In this document: piece by piece, positions 1 to 11,940 of the stretch | How positions within the stretch are numbered: the first letter of the stretch is position 1 | How the letters are laid out: the number at the start of each line of letters is the position of its first letter | Assembly: GCA_013399895.1 (NCBI GenBank) | Contig: VXBA01000883.1 | Coordinates: 1,002,189-1,066,188, forward strand | Origin: Serilophus lunatus | Taxonomy: Eukaryota; Chordata; Aves; Passeriformes; Eurylaimidae | Direction: 5' to 3' | DNA: 64,000 nt | Notes under the pieces: model-generated | Told to the model about the DNA's origin: nothing | Databases searched by the model: none | The model's input: only the letters and a program-made list of their open reading frames with translations | Program-made: the position numbers and the translations under genes

Positions 1-1879
1 AGTGCAGTCTATTTTTTTTTTATGTCAGTGATCAGTGGAGCATATCTCTGTGTGCTGGAAAAAAGATTGGCTATAACCATCTTGTACTTGCTTTGACATG
101 TACTTTGTCTTCTTACAAAAAACAAACTTTAAAAATTCATAGTTAATAAGAGGTCTCAGAAGTTTATAAGCAGTTTAATCAGGCTGTGACAGTAGAAGGC
201 ACGTGGTTAAACACAGTCTCTTCTAAGCAAGGGCATGACTTGCTACTTTTAATGCATGATATCTTTTGCTGCTGGGCCTCTAAGTCTTGACTTATGTTTA
301 ATCTTTCAATTAAATTCCCTTCAGACATGTGAATTTTGCCAATGCTTATTTCTCCCACACAAAAATCTAGTTATATTAGGAGATCTTTTTCTTTAGATCT
401 TCACTACTCTGCATGGCATTTCCCACCCTCTTTTTTATTTTTTCCTTCACTCTGCTGGAAGGAAAAACTGTTTTTAACTGTGCCTGAAGCTTTGTCTTTC
501 GTCCTTCACCCATGTCTCTTGGGCAGCAAGTCTCTGTATAAAAGGCATCCTATAAAGCCCCATCCTACAATGCTCCCCATGAGAAGAGGTCCCTGACACA
601 CCAGAGCTGTTTCCATTGCAAGTAGATGCTTTGCCAGGGGCCACCTAAACCTCAGCACACAGTGAGTTCAGGGCACTCTGCTGCTTGCTTGGGCTTCCTC
701 TTTGCTTCACTAACATGATTAGAATCACTGCTTGGTTCATTTTTTTTCCATTTTCTGGTTTTGAATGATTTTCTCTCCAGAAGAGATGAGGGGGTTTTGT
801 CAGAATTCTGAGTAGGGACAATTTAGAGAAGCAGGAGAGAAAAACAAAAAAAAAATAGAGAAAACAAGTGAGGTAACCAATGCCACCTGTTGAATGAATG
901 AAATACTAAGCAAGCTCAGTGTGTTGATTTCACACCCAGCTTGGGGTCATCCCTCAGCTCCTACTTTTGATCCCAGGTGTGCAGAGACAGGACTGGGACA
1001 TGGCCTGGGGTGAGCATGACCCTGCTGGCACCTCCATCCCTACTGTGGTTGAAACAAGCCCGGCCAGGTTTGTACTTGACCGTTGTCTGTATTTCATTTT
1101 GGGTAAGAGCCTAGGTTGGCAGGTTTAACACGCTGCTTTTAAAGAGCTCCTAATTCAGAAGTGCTTTGTGCATTTCTGCAGCCTTCAGGAGCCATAAAAG
1201 AGAACAGTTACCCCTTCTTGGACACAGTCATATTTTTTTAGAGCTGGGTTTTGATGCCCACTTTTATTTGTTCTTTGAGCTTTGTCACTGTGTAGAGCCA
1301 CTTGCAGTAGGAAAACATCCTCACAACACACTCAGGTATAAGACTGATTATAAAATCTATTTTGAATATAAAAACCTATTTTGAATTCACAGGAGAACAT
1401 AACAGGAAGAACTGGCACATTTCAACCCTAATTGTTTTCTAGTGAGGTAAATATAAGCAAATTCTGCTTTCAGACAGGCTGTTACTGAGGGGGACCTCCC
1501 TGTACAGAATAATTCATCCAAATTAACCACTGCATCTGGTTTCAGTCACATAGCTCTCAATCACTGTTTTACAGATTAAAAGATCTCATCTAAGATTTAA
1601 CACATTGATTCAATTACTTCAACATGTGCTTCAAACACCATCAAAGTGTTGATTCTTTTCCCTTAATTCTTTTGAAAGGCTAATTCAGACTGACTCATTA
1701 ACTAGAGATGACTGCAAATTTGGATAATGCGTTTAAGTGGAGAAGCTTGATCCATCTTGATTAAAATATCTTTTGTAGCAAATACTTAACCTCTGAAGTT
1801 CATAAACAGAGCTACAGTTAATGAGTGTGTTTCATTCTCAAATGTTTAAGCATCCTCCCACTACTTTTTGCCCCCAAAA

Positions 1880-2080
1880 TCAAAAGGCGATGCTTCCTGA
1901 GCTGCAAAATGCAACATTTATGCTAATTCAATATCATTATAATTATTTCACAGTCGCTGAAAAACTTATGTTCAAACAGTTACATAAGTGCCATGAATAA
2001 ATACACCAGCACACTGTTTGCTTGACTAAGTAAGTCAGTACATTAGAAGGATAAACTATTATGTTGCCTAATTAGCCATC
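1880..2080. promoter_or_regulatory. candidate conserved non-coding element (octamer-containing)
   Basis: This block carries a perfect POU-type octamer (ATGCTAAT, 1920-1927), several TAAT homeodomain cores and a TAATTAG word near 2070, within sequence that has no repeat character. That density of developmental transcription-factor words is typical of vertebrate enhancers, but such words also arise by chance in AT-rich DNA. The call is inference only; cross-species alignment would decide it. Confidence 0.25.
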
Positions 2081-2685
2081 ATCCAGGAAGGGCATTTCCA
2101 TGAGCAGGAAGCCAGATGGGCCAAAACTGTCCTGGATCACTTGTCCTGAAAAAGCACTGCAAGAAAATCTGATTATCATGCATTTCTGATACGTTTCCTT
2201 ATATTTGGAGTCGGCAGAGATGTGGAAAAAACAAACTTGGTGCATGACTTTGAGGTATGGAAGGGGATTCTTCTGACTTCCTGCATCATCATCATAAATT
2301 AAAGAATATATACATAAAACCATACAGTTTGGGGAGCTATATTCTAGGTCACAACCAGGAGGACAAACAGATTCTGAATATGTGGTCTGTGGTGTTAGGA
2401 ATGGTAGAAATTGTGCTTGATTACAACAAAAAGGATTACCATGTTTGGTGGGGTACATCTAATAGGATACATTTTATAGAGTTCTTTTTACATTAAAATA
2501 CTTGTTTATTGTATAAATTACTTCTGACTTCATGGATCACACAAGATGTTAACAGTAGAACTGGGCAAAAAAAGTTTTCAAGTAATGAATGTATTTAAAG
2601 CTTCGCATTTACAGGAACTGTTTGCAAACTCAAATAGTTATTTTCAGAAGGAAAATGAAAGCAGACCATAGTCCCAAATCTTGTG

Positions 2686-2700
2686 AACTATAACTCCCAG
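2686..2700 (+). promoter_or_regulatory. ZNF143/THAP11-like motif
   Basis: The 15-mer AACTATAACTCCCAG closely matches the known ACTACAATTCCCAG core bound by ZNF143 and THAP11, with two pyrimidine substitutions. The motif is usually found at promoters and loop anchors. No CpG island or gene start is visible nearby, so it may be a fortuitous match or a distal site. Confidence 0.25.
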
Positions 2701-3752
2701 CAGCACCATAGAGCATCACAAGGTAGAAATTTTCTCCTCCCTGGAGAATTTTCAAGTTCCATGGAAATCCCAGAAGAGTTTTGAACGCACCTTTCACATT
2801 GCTGACCTAGGCACCAGGTGAAACAACCCTCTACTTCTCCAACTTTGCCAAGTTGTCTGCAGGCAGGGGAAAGATCCACAGCTGCCAAGGGATTTGCTCT
2901 GACCTGGTAGGGCCATCTGCAAGGCTTTTTTCTTTGCTAAATCAGTGGTATAGATGTATTGGAAATGACAGGTTTCTCTGGGGACTTAAGTCTACTGGAT
3001 GAGTCTACCTGTGTGTGATTGTCACAGCAGCACTGTCCATGTGGAGTTTGGGAGACTGCAAAGCACCTCAATAGGAAGCTCACCCAGTGTTCACATACAA
3101 GCAGGAAAGAATGAGAGCTGTATGACATCCCAATGAATCAGCTATCCTAATGTGTCTTTGTCATAGGAAAAGTCTGGCTGACAAATGATATCCACTCCCT
3201 TGCATGGACGCGTTGGTCCAGAAATTTTATTTCTTATTTATATCTCAAGAGTTAATGCCTGAAAGAAAACAATATCCTCTCAATGTGAGTCATTGGGAAA
3301 TAAAACTGTGGGGGTAAGCTTACGTTTGTGTTTAGACAGTCTTGTTTGCTCTTCAGTGCGTATAATTAAGTTTGAATACTTCATATTCAGGCTACATTGA
3401 AGTTGTTCTAAAAGTCATTTTCAGGTTGCAAGTCATTTCTTCCCAGAGAATAGACTTAAATGTGAAGTCTGGTTTTTCTTTGGACATTTAAAGTGAAGGG
3501 AGGTGACACCTGCCTGCTCAGTCTGGAAACAGATACTTGAGGATCACCAGTTTGCACAATGATATCCCAGGCTCTTCCAGGGTCACTTCCTTGGTAATCC
3601 CTGCACCAGCCTTCGAGTGGTCCTCCTTTTGCTCCCAGCTTCTTGTCCAGCTCTCCAAAAATAGTAGCCTTAAACTGTAGCTGATGTAAATCAGCACAAC
3701 AGCAGTGACTGCCATCAAAACCTGTGACAAGGATCTGGCTGTGAAATGCTTA

Positions 3753-3860
3753 AACTCAGAATCACTGAATCACAGAATATTCTGAGTTGAAAGGGACCTA
3801 CAAGGGTTATCGAGTCCAACTCATGACTGCCTTGACAGGCCAGTTCAGAGCATCCCTGGG
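3753..3860 (-). mobile_element. CR1 LINE fragment, 3' end
   Basis: Read on the minus strand this ends in the typical CR1 tail: GAGTTGGAAGGGACC-like sequence, then degenerate ATTCTGTG units (here as CAGAATCACTGAATCACAGAATATTCTGAG on the plus strand, split by substitutions). CR1 is the dominant avian non-LTR retrotransposon, copied by target-primed reverse transcription, which leaves mostly 5'-truncated copies. Only about 100 bases are recognisable. The tail belongs to the same type used by the tRNA-derived SINE at 57.1 kb. The inner boundary is approximate because similarity fades after about 3835. Confidence 0.8.
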
Positions 3861-4171
3861 TTCTGTCCCCCCTATGCCATAGTCCACAGGACACACAATG
3901 ATAGCAGGCTGTGCAAGGGCGACAGCACTAGGACCAGAACTTTGCTCAGAAACCATTCTGAATGGGAAAAGAAGCTGATGTTCATGCAAAGAGTAAAAAA
4001 AAAGGCTTTAGTAGCAGCAAGGTCTCTCTGTGCCAGGCAGATGACTAACTTCTCCCTGCCTTGCTTCTTATGCTGCATCTCTGGGTGAACATCTCTGGTG
4101 CTACATCACTGGGGTGACGTGACAGAAGTTTCATGCCAGTGAACCTTCAGACTTACCTAGACCCACAATCT

Positions 4172-4402
4172 GAATCATAGAACCATAGAATGGTTTGAGG
4201 TGGAAGAGACCTTCCAACCCCCCGGCCATGAGTAGGAACACCTTCCTCTAGACCAAGTAGCTCCAAACCCCATCCAACCTGGGCTTGAACACACCCAAGA
4301 ATAGGGCATCCACACCTTCTCTAGGAAACCTGTGCCAGTGCCTCACCACCCTCATAGTAAAGAATTTTTTCCTTATATCCAACCTAAACCTGCCCTATCC
4401 TA
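4172..4402 (-). mobile_element. CR1 LINE fragment, 3' UTR
   Basis: The plus strand starts with the diagnostic inverted CR1 tail (AATCATAGAACCATAGAATGG followed by a GGTGGAAGAGACCTTCC-like block). It continues through 3'-UTR landmarks: the block about lists of facts on 'CCAACCTGGGCTTGAACAC', the 'CCTGTGCCAGTGCCTCACC' word and the 'TTTTTTCCTTATATCCAACC' word. The copy is 5'-truncated near 4400, where similarity stops at an AT-rich tract. The long plus-strand reading frame at 4285-4920 starts inside this antisense repeat and is not a gene. Confidence 0.93.
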
Positions 4403-6242
4403 TATATGTATGTGTGGCCTGGTATACATGCATAAGGATATACATATGCATTAGAAATATACTTATTTCTGTAACATCACTTGAGAGAATAAACTTTCAT
4501 ATTTTAATCACATCTTTTTTTACTTATTATGATATAGAATATCCCCCACAGGTCTATGGAGAATTTTACATATCCATGGCAAAATTGTCTTACCAGCAAA
4601 TTGTTTCCTGTCTAAAAGATAAGATAAACAGATTTAGAATGAAAACAGTAATAATCCAAGTCCAGGACAAAGATTTGTCCCAATTTCCACATTCCCAGGT
4701 CAAGATGCTGTTCATTGGATTTCATTACTGGAAGCCCCACTTGGCAGTACATGTCCAGAAAGCAGGGAGACAGCTCTATATGGCTCCTGCTGTGGCCCCC
4801 ATAGCATTGTACAGCTCCAACTGCAGATTGGTTCCTCAGGGAACATGTCTGAAGACAAACGTGTCAGCAGAGCATCTTCCTTTTCTTTTTCCTCTTATTT
4901 TTAGTCTTTGTTTTAGCTGAATTAGTAATTCCTGTTCCTGTTTATTGCCTTGTGCTTGCTTTGAGGAGAGACTTGCATCCCATCTCTGCAGTACCAGGTT
5001 CAGCAGCAGCTGTTGGGGCTGCCAGGGGGAAAGCAGCTCACCATGACATGGCACTGCTTCTTGGATATGGCACCACTTGATGTGGCAGCACTTATAGAGG
5101 AAGTCTGGGCAGCAGGGGAGGAACAAACCAGTAAAGTGAAAAGTAGAGGATGGTAACAGGGCAGTCAGTGCACTCTCTTGTACAGCTCAAGCTCGGGTTG
5201 CAAGATTTGGAAGATGTTCTGAAGCCGTTTTCCAAAACTAATACTTACAAAGGGATTACAAGCCCGCGTGTGCTTCTGGCAAGCAATAGTTTTGTAGTGG
5301 TTTCCAAGTCACAGCAAGCCATTTTTTTTTCCTGAATTGCCACATTTAGCCATGGAGTTGGGGAAAAATATTTTCTCTGGTGATTCTGACAAACCTCACC
5401 ACTGCTGGTTTGTATGCACTGCCAGGCATAACCTATGGGGAAAACCTCCATTTCTGCTGTTCACTGCCCAAACATGTTAAACCAGGGCCAGTTATTTTCC
5501 CCTTCAGTATACTACATACCTTTAAATATAAGTCTTCCGAATCTTCAGTGTCAACATCCTTGAGATTTAACTTTTTCTACTGCTAGGAACAGCCATTTTG
5601 CAGAATGTCTCTGCAGAAGTAATCCTGGGGTTATCTGTCATCTTTGGACCTAGTGCAGCACAATTCACCATATATTTGTATCCCCAAATCAGCAATCTGC
5701 TGTTGAGGTAGATAGCATCAATATGAAGAAAGGGGACAGAATCTGATCTTGTGCAGATCAGTCATCCTGAATTTAAAAGATGCAGGCAGCCCATTTGTTC
5801 AGAGGCAGATCTGAATATGTGGTGATTTGCCTTACCAGGACTACATACAACTCTTTTGGAGTAACAGGATTACTACAGGGGTGATTAGACTTGGCCAAAA
5901 TGCCTGTGAAACATCCTCTTTTTTTTATTTTGCACATTCTTCTGTGTGTATTGTGCCATATATATATCAAATTTTTACTCAATCTGTAGTTTTACAGCTA
6001 CTGGTGTGGAGTTTACTAAAATGCAAAGGGCTTCGATTCAGTGGGAGTTTTGCCATTGATTTAAATGGGAACAGAGCTGTGAAAAAGGATTTGCGTGCAT
6101 TGATTTTGTATGCTGCAAGAGAAGGTCAAATGCGTGAACTTGGAGAAGAAGGAAAGTTCAATGTCCTAACAATCACAACATCCCCTTGAGATTGGATTTT
6201 TCCTGTAAATAAATGTGTCATATAAATAGGCAGTATAGTTTG

Positions 6243-6350
6243 TTTTGGATCCACAAATATTGAGGAGAATTTTTGGCTTCAAGGATGTACAATTAATTTT
6301 GAATCCATAAATGTTAATGAGAATGTTTGGCTTAACTGTGGGAATTTTTT
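6243..6350. repeat. degenerate two-copy tandem repeat, 54-bp period
   Basis: Copy one (6243-6296) begins TTTTGGATCCACAAATATTG and copy two (6297-6350) begins TTTTGAATCCATAAATGTTA. Both continue through GAGAAT-TTTGGCTT. The second half of copy two has diverged. Because the period is a multiple of three, the minus-strand translation shows the same 18-residue pattern twice, but stops around it make a coding role unlikely. It is probably an old local duplication. Confidence 0.7.
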
Positions 6351-9300
6351 GGCTTTGCATTTCAGTGGTGATTTCCTTTTCATCTGCCAACATATTCCCT
6401 AACCTTGTTTTACAATAGCAACACTTTGAAAATATATCTGTCAATATCCATGTAGCTGAATTTAAAAATCTGAAGTCACTTAGGGTGGTATGATTTCCTG
6501 CTTTGAAGGATGCTGTGAAAGATAGAGCAGATTAGGGACAATAGAGTCAGACACAGAACGAGCAACCAAAGCTGCCATGCTCACAGCTCTTGGTAGCACT
6601 TACTGTGACACATGGGCCACGTAGTTTGCCTGTAATCCTAAAAGAGCATTCCTCAGCTTGCTCTGCCATCCCAGGAACCACAAAATGTCTGGTCGCTTTG
6701 TTTTCCCTATCATTTCCTCCATGGAAATCCTGTGACTACCATGATGTAATCCTGGATTGTCTTGCAGTGAAAAACCAGGAGACTGGGGCAATGTGTTTAA
6801 GATTCCCTTAAAATTTGCTCAGAGACACTTTTAGGCAATTCCCAGTGGCTTATGTGCAGACATCAGGAGTGAGTACAGCAATGGATCCAAGGTCTGTCAA
6901 CTCTTTGCATGTTGATGAGTGCCACCCACACTGAGTGTCTGCAAGGAACCTTCATGCCAGCATTCCTTGCCTTTAGATCACGGTTCTTAGTTTTTAAACA
7001 GATTGGGTAGAAGATGACTGTTGACTGCAACCAGTGCAACTTGACTTCTTCAAGATCTTTTATAACAAATAACTCTAAAAACCAAGTTGAGACCTCACCA
7101 GTGGCTAGAAGGAATGCATGAGTATGATGACAGCAGAGAGCAGGAGTGTCAGGACTCCTGACATGCAGAAATTCCTCTTCATCCATCCATCAATCCACAT
7201 GAGCCAACCAGTGGAGGCCCACTGCTTAAATAGAGAGGCTCTCCTCTCCAAACAGGACTTGCATGATAAACTGATTTTAACATGTTGACGACCTACTTAT
7301 TTGTGGATACATATTCTGGGAATCCTGAAACTCTGCCAGCTCTTTGTCAAGCTTTTGGGAAACGCGTGCTGTTGGAGATAGCCTGCTATGTTGTCTGACT
7401 CCATTTTCCAACTTATCAGGCATACAGTGCTGATTCTTCACTGATCTCTCTTGGCAAGTTCAGCTTTGTTTGGTCTGGAATTTCTCCTGGCATTTTCAGT
7501 AGTCCTTTCTACATGCTCTAACAGCTACATGCTTTCCCAAAAATCTCAATTTCCTGCTTTTGCTAAATTCCATATAATATATTCATACTTTCATTAATCA
7601 AGCCTGAGGAATACCCAGGGCTTTAATAGACTGAGTTCAGCTGTCTCTGAACCTGAGAAGGGTACTGCCACAAACCATACTATAAATGAAATTAAATTGA
7701 TAAAGCTGATTACAAATCCAGACAGTTAGAATGCATAACAGCTATTCCAATTTGAAAAAGGCATCGCTTTTCCTTTCATCAGCTTTCATTTTATTGGACT
7801 AGAAATAGAAACACAAAAATGCATTTATACCTACTAAAATTGGTCAATTCCTTATTTGTTATTCCTGGATACATCTCAGTATGTAGCTTGTTGTACCTGG
7901 ACACTTCCCTTCAGCCATTGATAAGAATAACCTTGATTCTGTTCCTGCCCACATTCTGGCCTCAGCTTGTTAGTGCAGCTGCCTGGTTTGGGCAGGAGAG
8001 CATTTCAGTGAAGTCAGGCAGCTTTCATAGAATTCCCTGGGAGCAGGATTAGGCCATCAAGCAGAGATAACTTGGGGCACATGTTAATCTCTTTGAAGGG
8101 TTACTCTTGCTTTAATTGGCAGCTGGATATTTACTTCTGAACTGCTGAGGATGTAATGACAAGGATAAATGGCACCACAGGACCTGGCCACAATTTTTGA
8201 CTGGCTGGACTTCATGTGAACTGAAAATCATGTCCACATTTATGGAAAAAAGCTGTTGAAAATAGAGTATTAACATTGTCATCGTATGGACAAACGAATG
8301 GCCCTGTGGGGACAGGCTTCTGATGGCTTTATTTATAATCCTTCTCCAAAAAGCCTCTAAGACTTCTACACAGCTGTGTATGGAGTAACATAGAAGACAT
8401 AAGTTATGTTGGGTCTCTTGTGGCAAATCAAATACAATAAGAAACACGTTAAAATTTGAACCTACAATTTTCATACCCTGTTTAAACCCTGATGATGTTC
8501 TCTTCTGGGATTTTCTGGGTGACTTGTAATCTTTAATGCAGTAATCTGTAGCAGCAGAAGTTGCACATGAACCACTGTACTTTTAAACTGATTCATGACA
8601 CTGCCTGCAGCTGTGTGGCAATCGCTCACTGCAGGTAATTAAGATGTCCTGGAAGGAGATGGAGAAGGATGCGTGGCAAATGGAAAGCAGAGAAAAATCA
8701 GAGCAGGAGATTCACTGATCATAGCTGATGCTAAACTATCTTTTTTAATGGAACAATTTATTTTCTAGTTTATAGCAGTAGCTGCATTAATCAGTTGCTT
8801 GTGGCTGGCTTTGTGTATAGATTCACAGGGACAGGCAGACTCAGCCTGTGCAGGCAGGGTGATCACACTGACTCTGCCACTGATAATCCAGAATCATCTC
8901 TCTTTTACATCTCTGTTCTGTTTTATATCCATTTTCTGCCTTATCACTTCTCTTTTCATCCCTGGTGATCTTTTTAATTTTATTACTCAGTCTTCCTCCT
9001 AAAATTGTCAATTCTTCTGCTACAGTGACCTGGTAATGTTCAGAGTCAGGAACTTGCCACTCAACATGAAAAGAGATGCAAGAAATGGTTTTACCGACAA
9101 AATCCCCCACCCATGTAAATGCTTCAGCAGACAGTTGTTCTTTAGCAACTAAATACCCAACTCAGAATAGATAAATGAGCTTTTCTAATGTAAGGCCCTC
9201 TCTGATCTTTAGAGCAGAACTGGAAGGTGAAATAACTGAGTGCTTTACTAGTGACACACAGGAAGACAAAACAGGAGTTTCTCGGTTTGCATCCCAGTTC

Positions 9301-10479
9301 CTTGATGACAGTATGTTTAAAAGCATCTGTGAAGCAGTCTGTGAATCAAATAGATATTCAGCTGGAGAAACAAATTAGGAACAGACAGTTCCTGACTTAA
9401 CCAAGCATGCAAAGCCCTCTGTTGATACAAAAATTAGAGATTTCCATAGTCACCTCAGCATTTCCCAAAGAGTATCTAAATGTTCCCCAAGGTTAATTTG
9501 GGAGCATAAATGATCTATAATCATTATGCTGTGGTGAATAGATAAATCAGAAAAACTTGTGGGATTTTTCAACTCCTATTTCAGGTATTGATAGCTACGC
9601 ACTAGGTAAAAAAGTAAAAAGGCTTGTTTATGAAGGCATTTGCACTCTGATGGAAAACTATAATGGAAAATAATTCCATGTGGGGGTTTGTTGTTTGAGG
9701 AGGTGGTTTCGAGTGTTTCTGGGTCTTTTTGATTAAGATTGTTGAATAAATTTTTTTGTACATCCTAGTGCCAGCCTTGGCAAAAGCCTGAGCTGAACAC
9801 CAGGAGCCAATGAAGAGATTTTACAGAATTCATTGTGTTTTTGTTCAAACCCAGGAATTGGGTTCATTCATGTTTTCATGGTTTAATTCAGGTAGCTCTT
9901 GTAGCTGATAATACAGAGATAACTAAATGCAGCTGTGGAAGAAGTGTCAGTCCTGGCCTTCCCCACATGGCTTGTCCCAGGTGAAATTGATGGATTTTGT
10001 CATGGAAAAGTTAGCTTTCGTTCGTGTCTTCTCTGTTCCTTTTGAATACTTTTGAAGGACATTCCTACTCCAGAACATGCTGTCTCTAGTCTAGAAAATC
10101 TTTATTTTAAATTGAATAGTTAGATTGATGTTTCTTTTAACACAGTGGCTGCTTTAATTAGCAGTCTATAGGCAGTTTTTCAGGTGGGATTGGGATATGT
10201 AGGGTGTGCATGGCAGTGATTACCATTCATGTAGGAAAATAAGTTCAGATTTACATGGTTTGAGGCACAGCTGGCAGAGCTCAGAGGTAGGACTGACTGC
10301 CTGGGAATTACCCACAATCCTGGATGAATTTTGTACTTTCTGCTGCACTCTGCAACACATGAGCTGGTACCTAAACTAGTTAATTTGTAATTGGATTAGA
10401 GGTTGAGATTTTTTTTTGTATTTTCTTCATCAGTCTATTTATACATAAATTACTGCAAGTCCACTAAAGTCTCTCACAC

Positions 10480-10800
10480 CGTAATAATGGCATGGTGCTG
10501 ATTTATGTTTTAACTGTAACAGCAATTCACTAATTGACTAGAATATTTCTTGTCATGGATATTTAATGAGAGCTACAGATTTTATATCTGGTGAAAGAAT
10601 ATAATTTTCAGATGTCTACTGCTGCCAGATGACATAGCAGAACAGAGGCACGAGTTGTTCAAATAAACAAACATCTAATAGACTGATCAGAAAATTACAC
10701 TGTAGCTGCTTTGTTTCATATTTCTTAGCTGCCAAACGTTTGCTGAGCTGATGACCTGACTGACAGGTAACACTTTGTTGTATTTGTAGAGAAATATATT
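10480..10800. promoter_or_regulatory. candidate conserved non-coding element
   Basis: The block contains TAATTGAC, TTTAATGAG, AATAAACAAACA (forkhead-like) and CAGATGAC/CAGATGTC E-box-like words in single-copy DNA with no repeat signature. This is the word composition of many vertebrate developmental enhancers. It is an inference from motif density only. Confidence 0.2.
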
Positions 10801-11225
10801 TACTATTAGCAGGAAATCCGAAGGAGCAGTTTGCATGTTCTTCAAAAGCTGTGTTTCCCAGGGAAAAGGGCAAAGGTAGCGGGAGTGAAGTGACCTGAGT
10901 ATCCTTTGTAACTTCTCCTATTTGAACTGTCGAAATGGAGGAAATCGCTCAGAGCTACTGCCTGGATTCAGTTATATGGTAAAAGTCTCCAGAGTATGTG
11001 GGCAAACAAGTACCAGGAGTCAGCTAGATACCCTCCCTGAAGGATGAAGAAAACAGAGAGGGATCCTGAAGAACAAGGCTGCCTTTAAAAGGTGGTGTTT
11101 CTAGAGAGGGATGACACAACCTCTCATCTGAACTAACTTGGTAGATACAAGCTGAAGTACAACTTTGTTTGCATGTCCATATAAACAAGCTCCATGAGGA
11201 CTTCACTGAGTTTTTTACACAAAAT

Positions 11226-11940
11226 TACGCAGAATTAACAAGATTGGAAAAGACTGTAGAGGTCATCAACTCCAACCTGTTACCTAACTTATCAACCTAC
11301 CCGACACCATCCCATCATCTAAACCATGTCACTGAGTACGCCATCCAAACTTTCCTTAAACACATCCAGAGACAGGGACTCCACTGCCTCCCTGGGCAGC
11401 CCATTCCAATGGGAAATCACTCTCTCTGTGAAAAAGTTTTTCCTAATATCCAGCCTTAACCTCCCCTGTCACAGCCTAAGACAGTGTCCTCTTGTTCTGT
11501 CACTGGGGGCCTGGGAGAAGAGACCAACTCCTGCCTGGCTACAACCTCCCTTAAGGTGGTTGTAGAGAGCAATAAGGTCGCCCCTGAGCCTCCTCTTCTC
11601 CAGGCTGAACAATCCCATCTCCCTCAGCCGTTNAGTCATACTATTCTTGATACCATTGGCCTTCTTGGCCACCTGGGCACACTGCTGGCTCATGTTCAGT
11701 CTCCTATCAAACAGTACTCCCAAATCTCTCTCCACCTGGCCTCTGTCCAGCCACTCTGTTCCCAGCCTATAACTCTGCATGGGGTTATTGTGACCAAAGT
11801 GTAAGACCTGGTACTTAAATTTATTAAACCTCAAACTATTGGATTCAGCCCACCTATACAGCATATCAAGATCTCTCTGCAGAGCCCTCCTACCCTCCAA
11901 CAGATCAACACTTATCCCACTCCGTGGGGTATTAGGGACT
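11226..11940 (-). mobile_element. CR1 LINE, 5'-truncated with internal deletion
   Basis: This is the longest CR1 copy in the window. Read on the minus strand it runs from the end of the reverse-transcriptase ORF into the 3' UTR and stops at a degenerate tail near 11226. Landmarks on the plus strand are CACTGCCTCCCTGGGCAGCC, GTTTTTCCTAATATCCAGCC, GAGCCTCCTCTTCTCCAGGC and GGCCACCTGGGCACACTGCT. Compared with typical avian CR1, roughly 200 bases are missing between the CCTCAGCCG word (near 11630) and the ATTGGCCTTCTTGGCC word (near 11655), together with about 12 bases next to it. A single ambiguous base lies at 11633 beside this junction. The copy is inactive. Confidence 0.95.
11469..11900 (-). 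pseudogene. CR1 ORF2 remnant, reverse-transcriptase C-terminal region
   Basis: A 143-residue open frame with one undefined residue. It shows the familiar CR1 landmarks in order: LQRDLDMLYRWAE near residue 8, FNKFKYQVLHFGHNNP near 26, ERDLGVLFD near 58, MSQQCAQVAKKANGI near 69, then abruptly LREMGLFSLEKRRLRGDLI near 91. In full-length CR1 the latter two blocks are separated by about 60-70 residues, including the LEYCVQFW-type region, so an in-frame or near in-frame block has been lost. The intact frame after such loss is notable, but the copy lacks the endonuclease and the catalytic reverse-transcriptase core, so it cannot encode a working enzyme. The initial methionine has no meaning here. 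Confidence 0.9.

Larger units (their letters stand above)
1..3752. other. AT-rich non-coding DNA, no gene seen
   Basis: No convincing coding region. The reading frames present (up to 128 codons, at 2072-2458 on the minus strand) overlap frames on the opposite strand and show no recognisable domain. The stretch contains only short A and T runs. An AT-rich block at 1880-2080 is listed separately as a candidate regulatory element, and a ZNF143-like word lies at 2686-2700. No mobile element could be recognised here, though very old repeats would be invisible by eye. Confidence 0.6.
4406..11225. other. unique non-coding DNA, no gene seen
   Basis: About 6.8 kb with no supported gene. Reading frames up to about 120 codons occur on both strands but overlap each other and match nothing recognisable. 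The only clear structure is a degenerate 54-bp tandem duplication at 6243-6350. An AT-rich block near 10.5-10.8 kb has the look of a conserved non-coding element and is listed separately. Confidence 0.55.

Noticed and set aside
4285..4920. Longest open frame in the window (211 codons, plus strand)
   Set aside because: It starts inside an antisense CR1 3' UTR and continues into AT-rich DNA. There are no domains, and the composition looks random.
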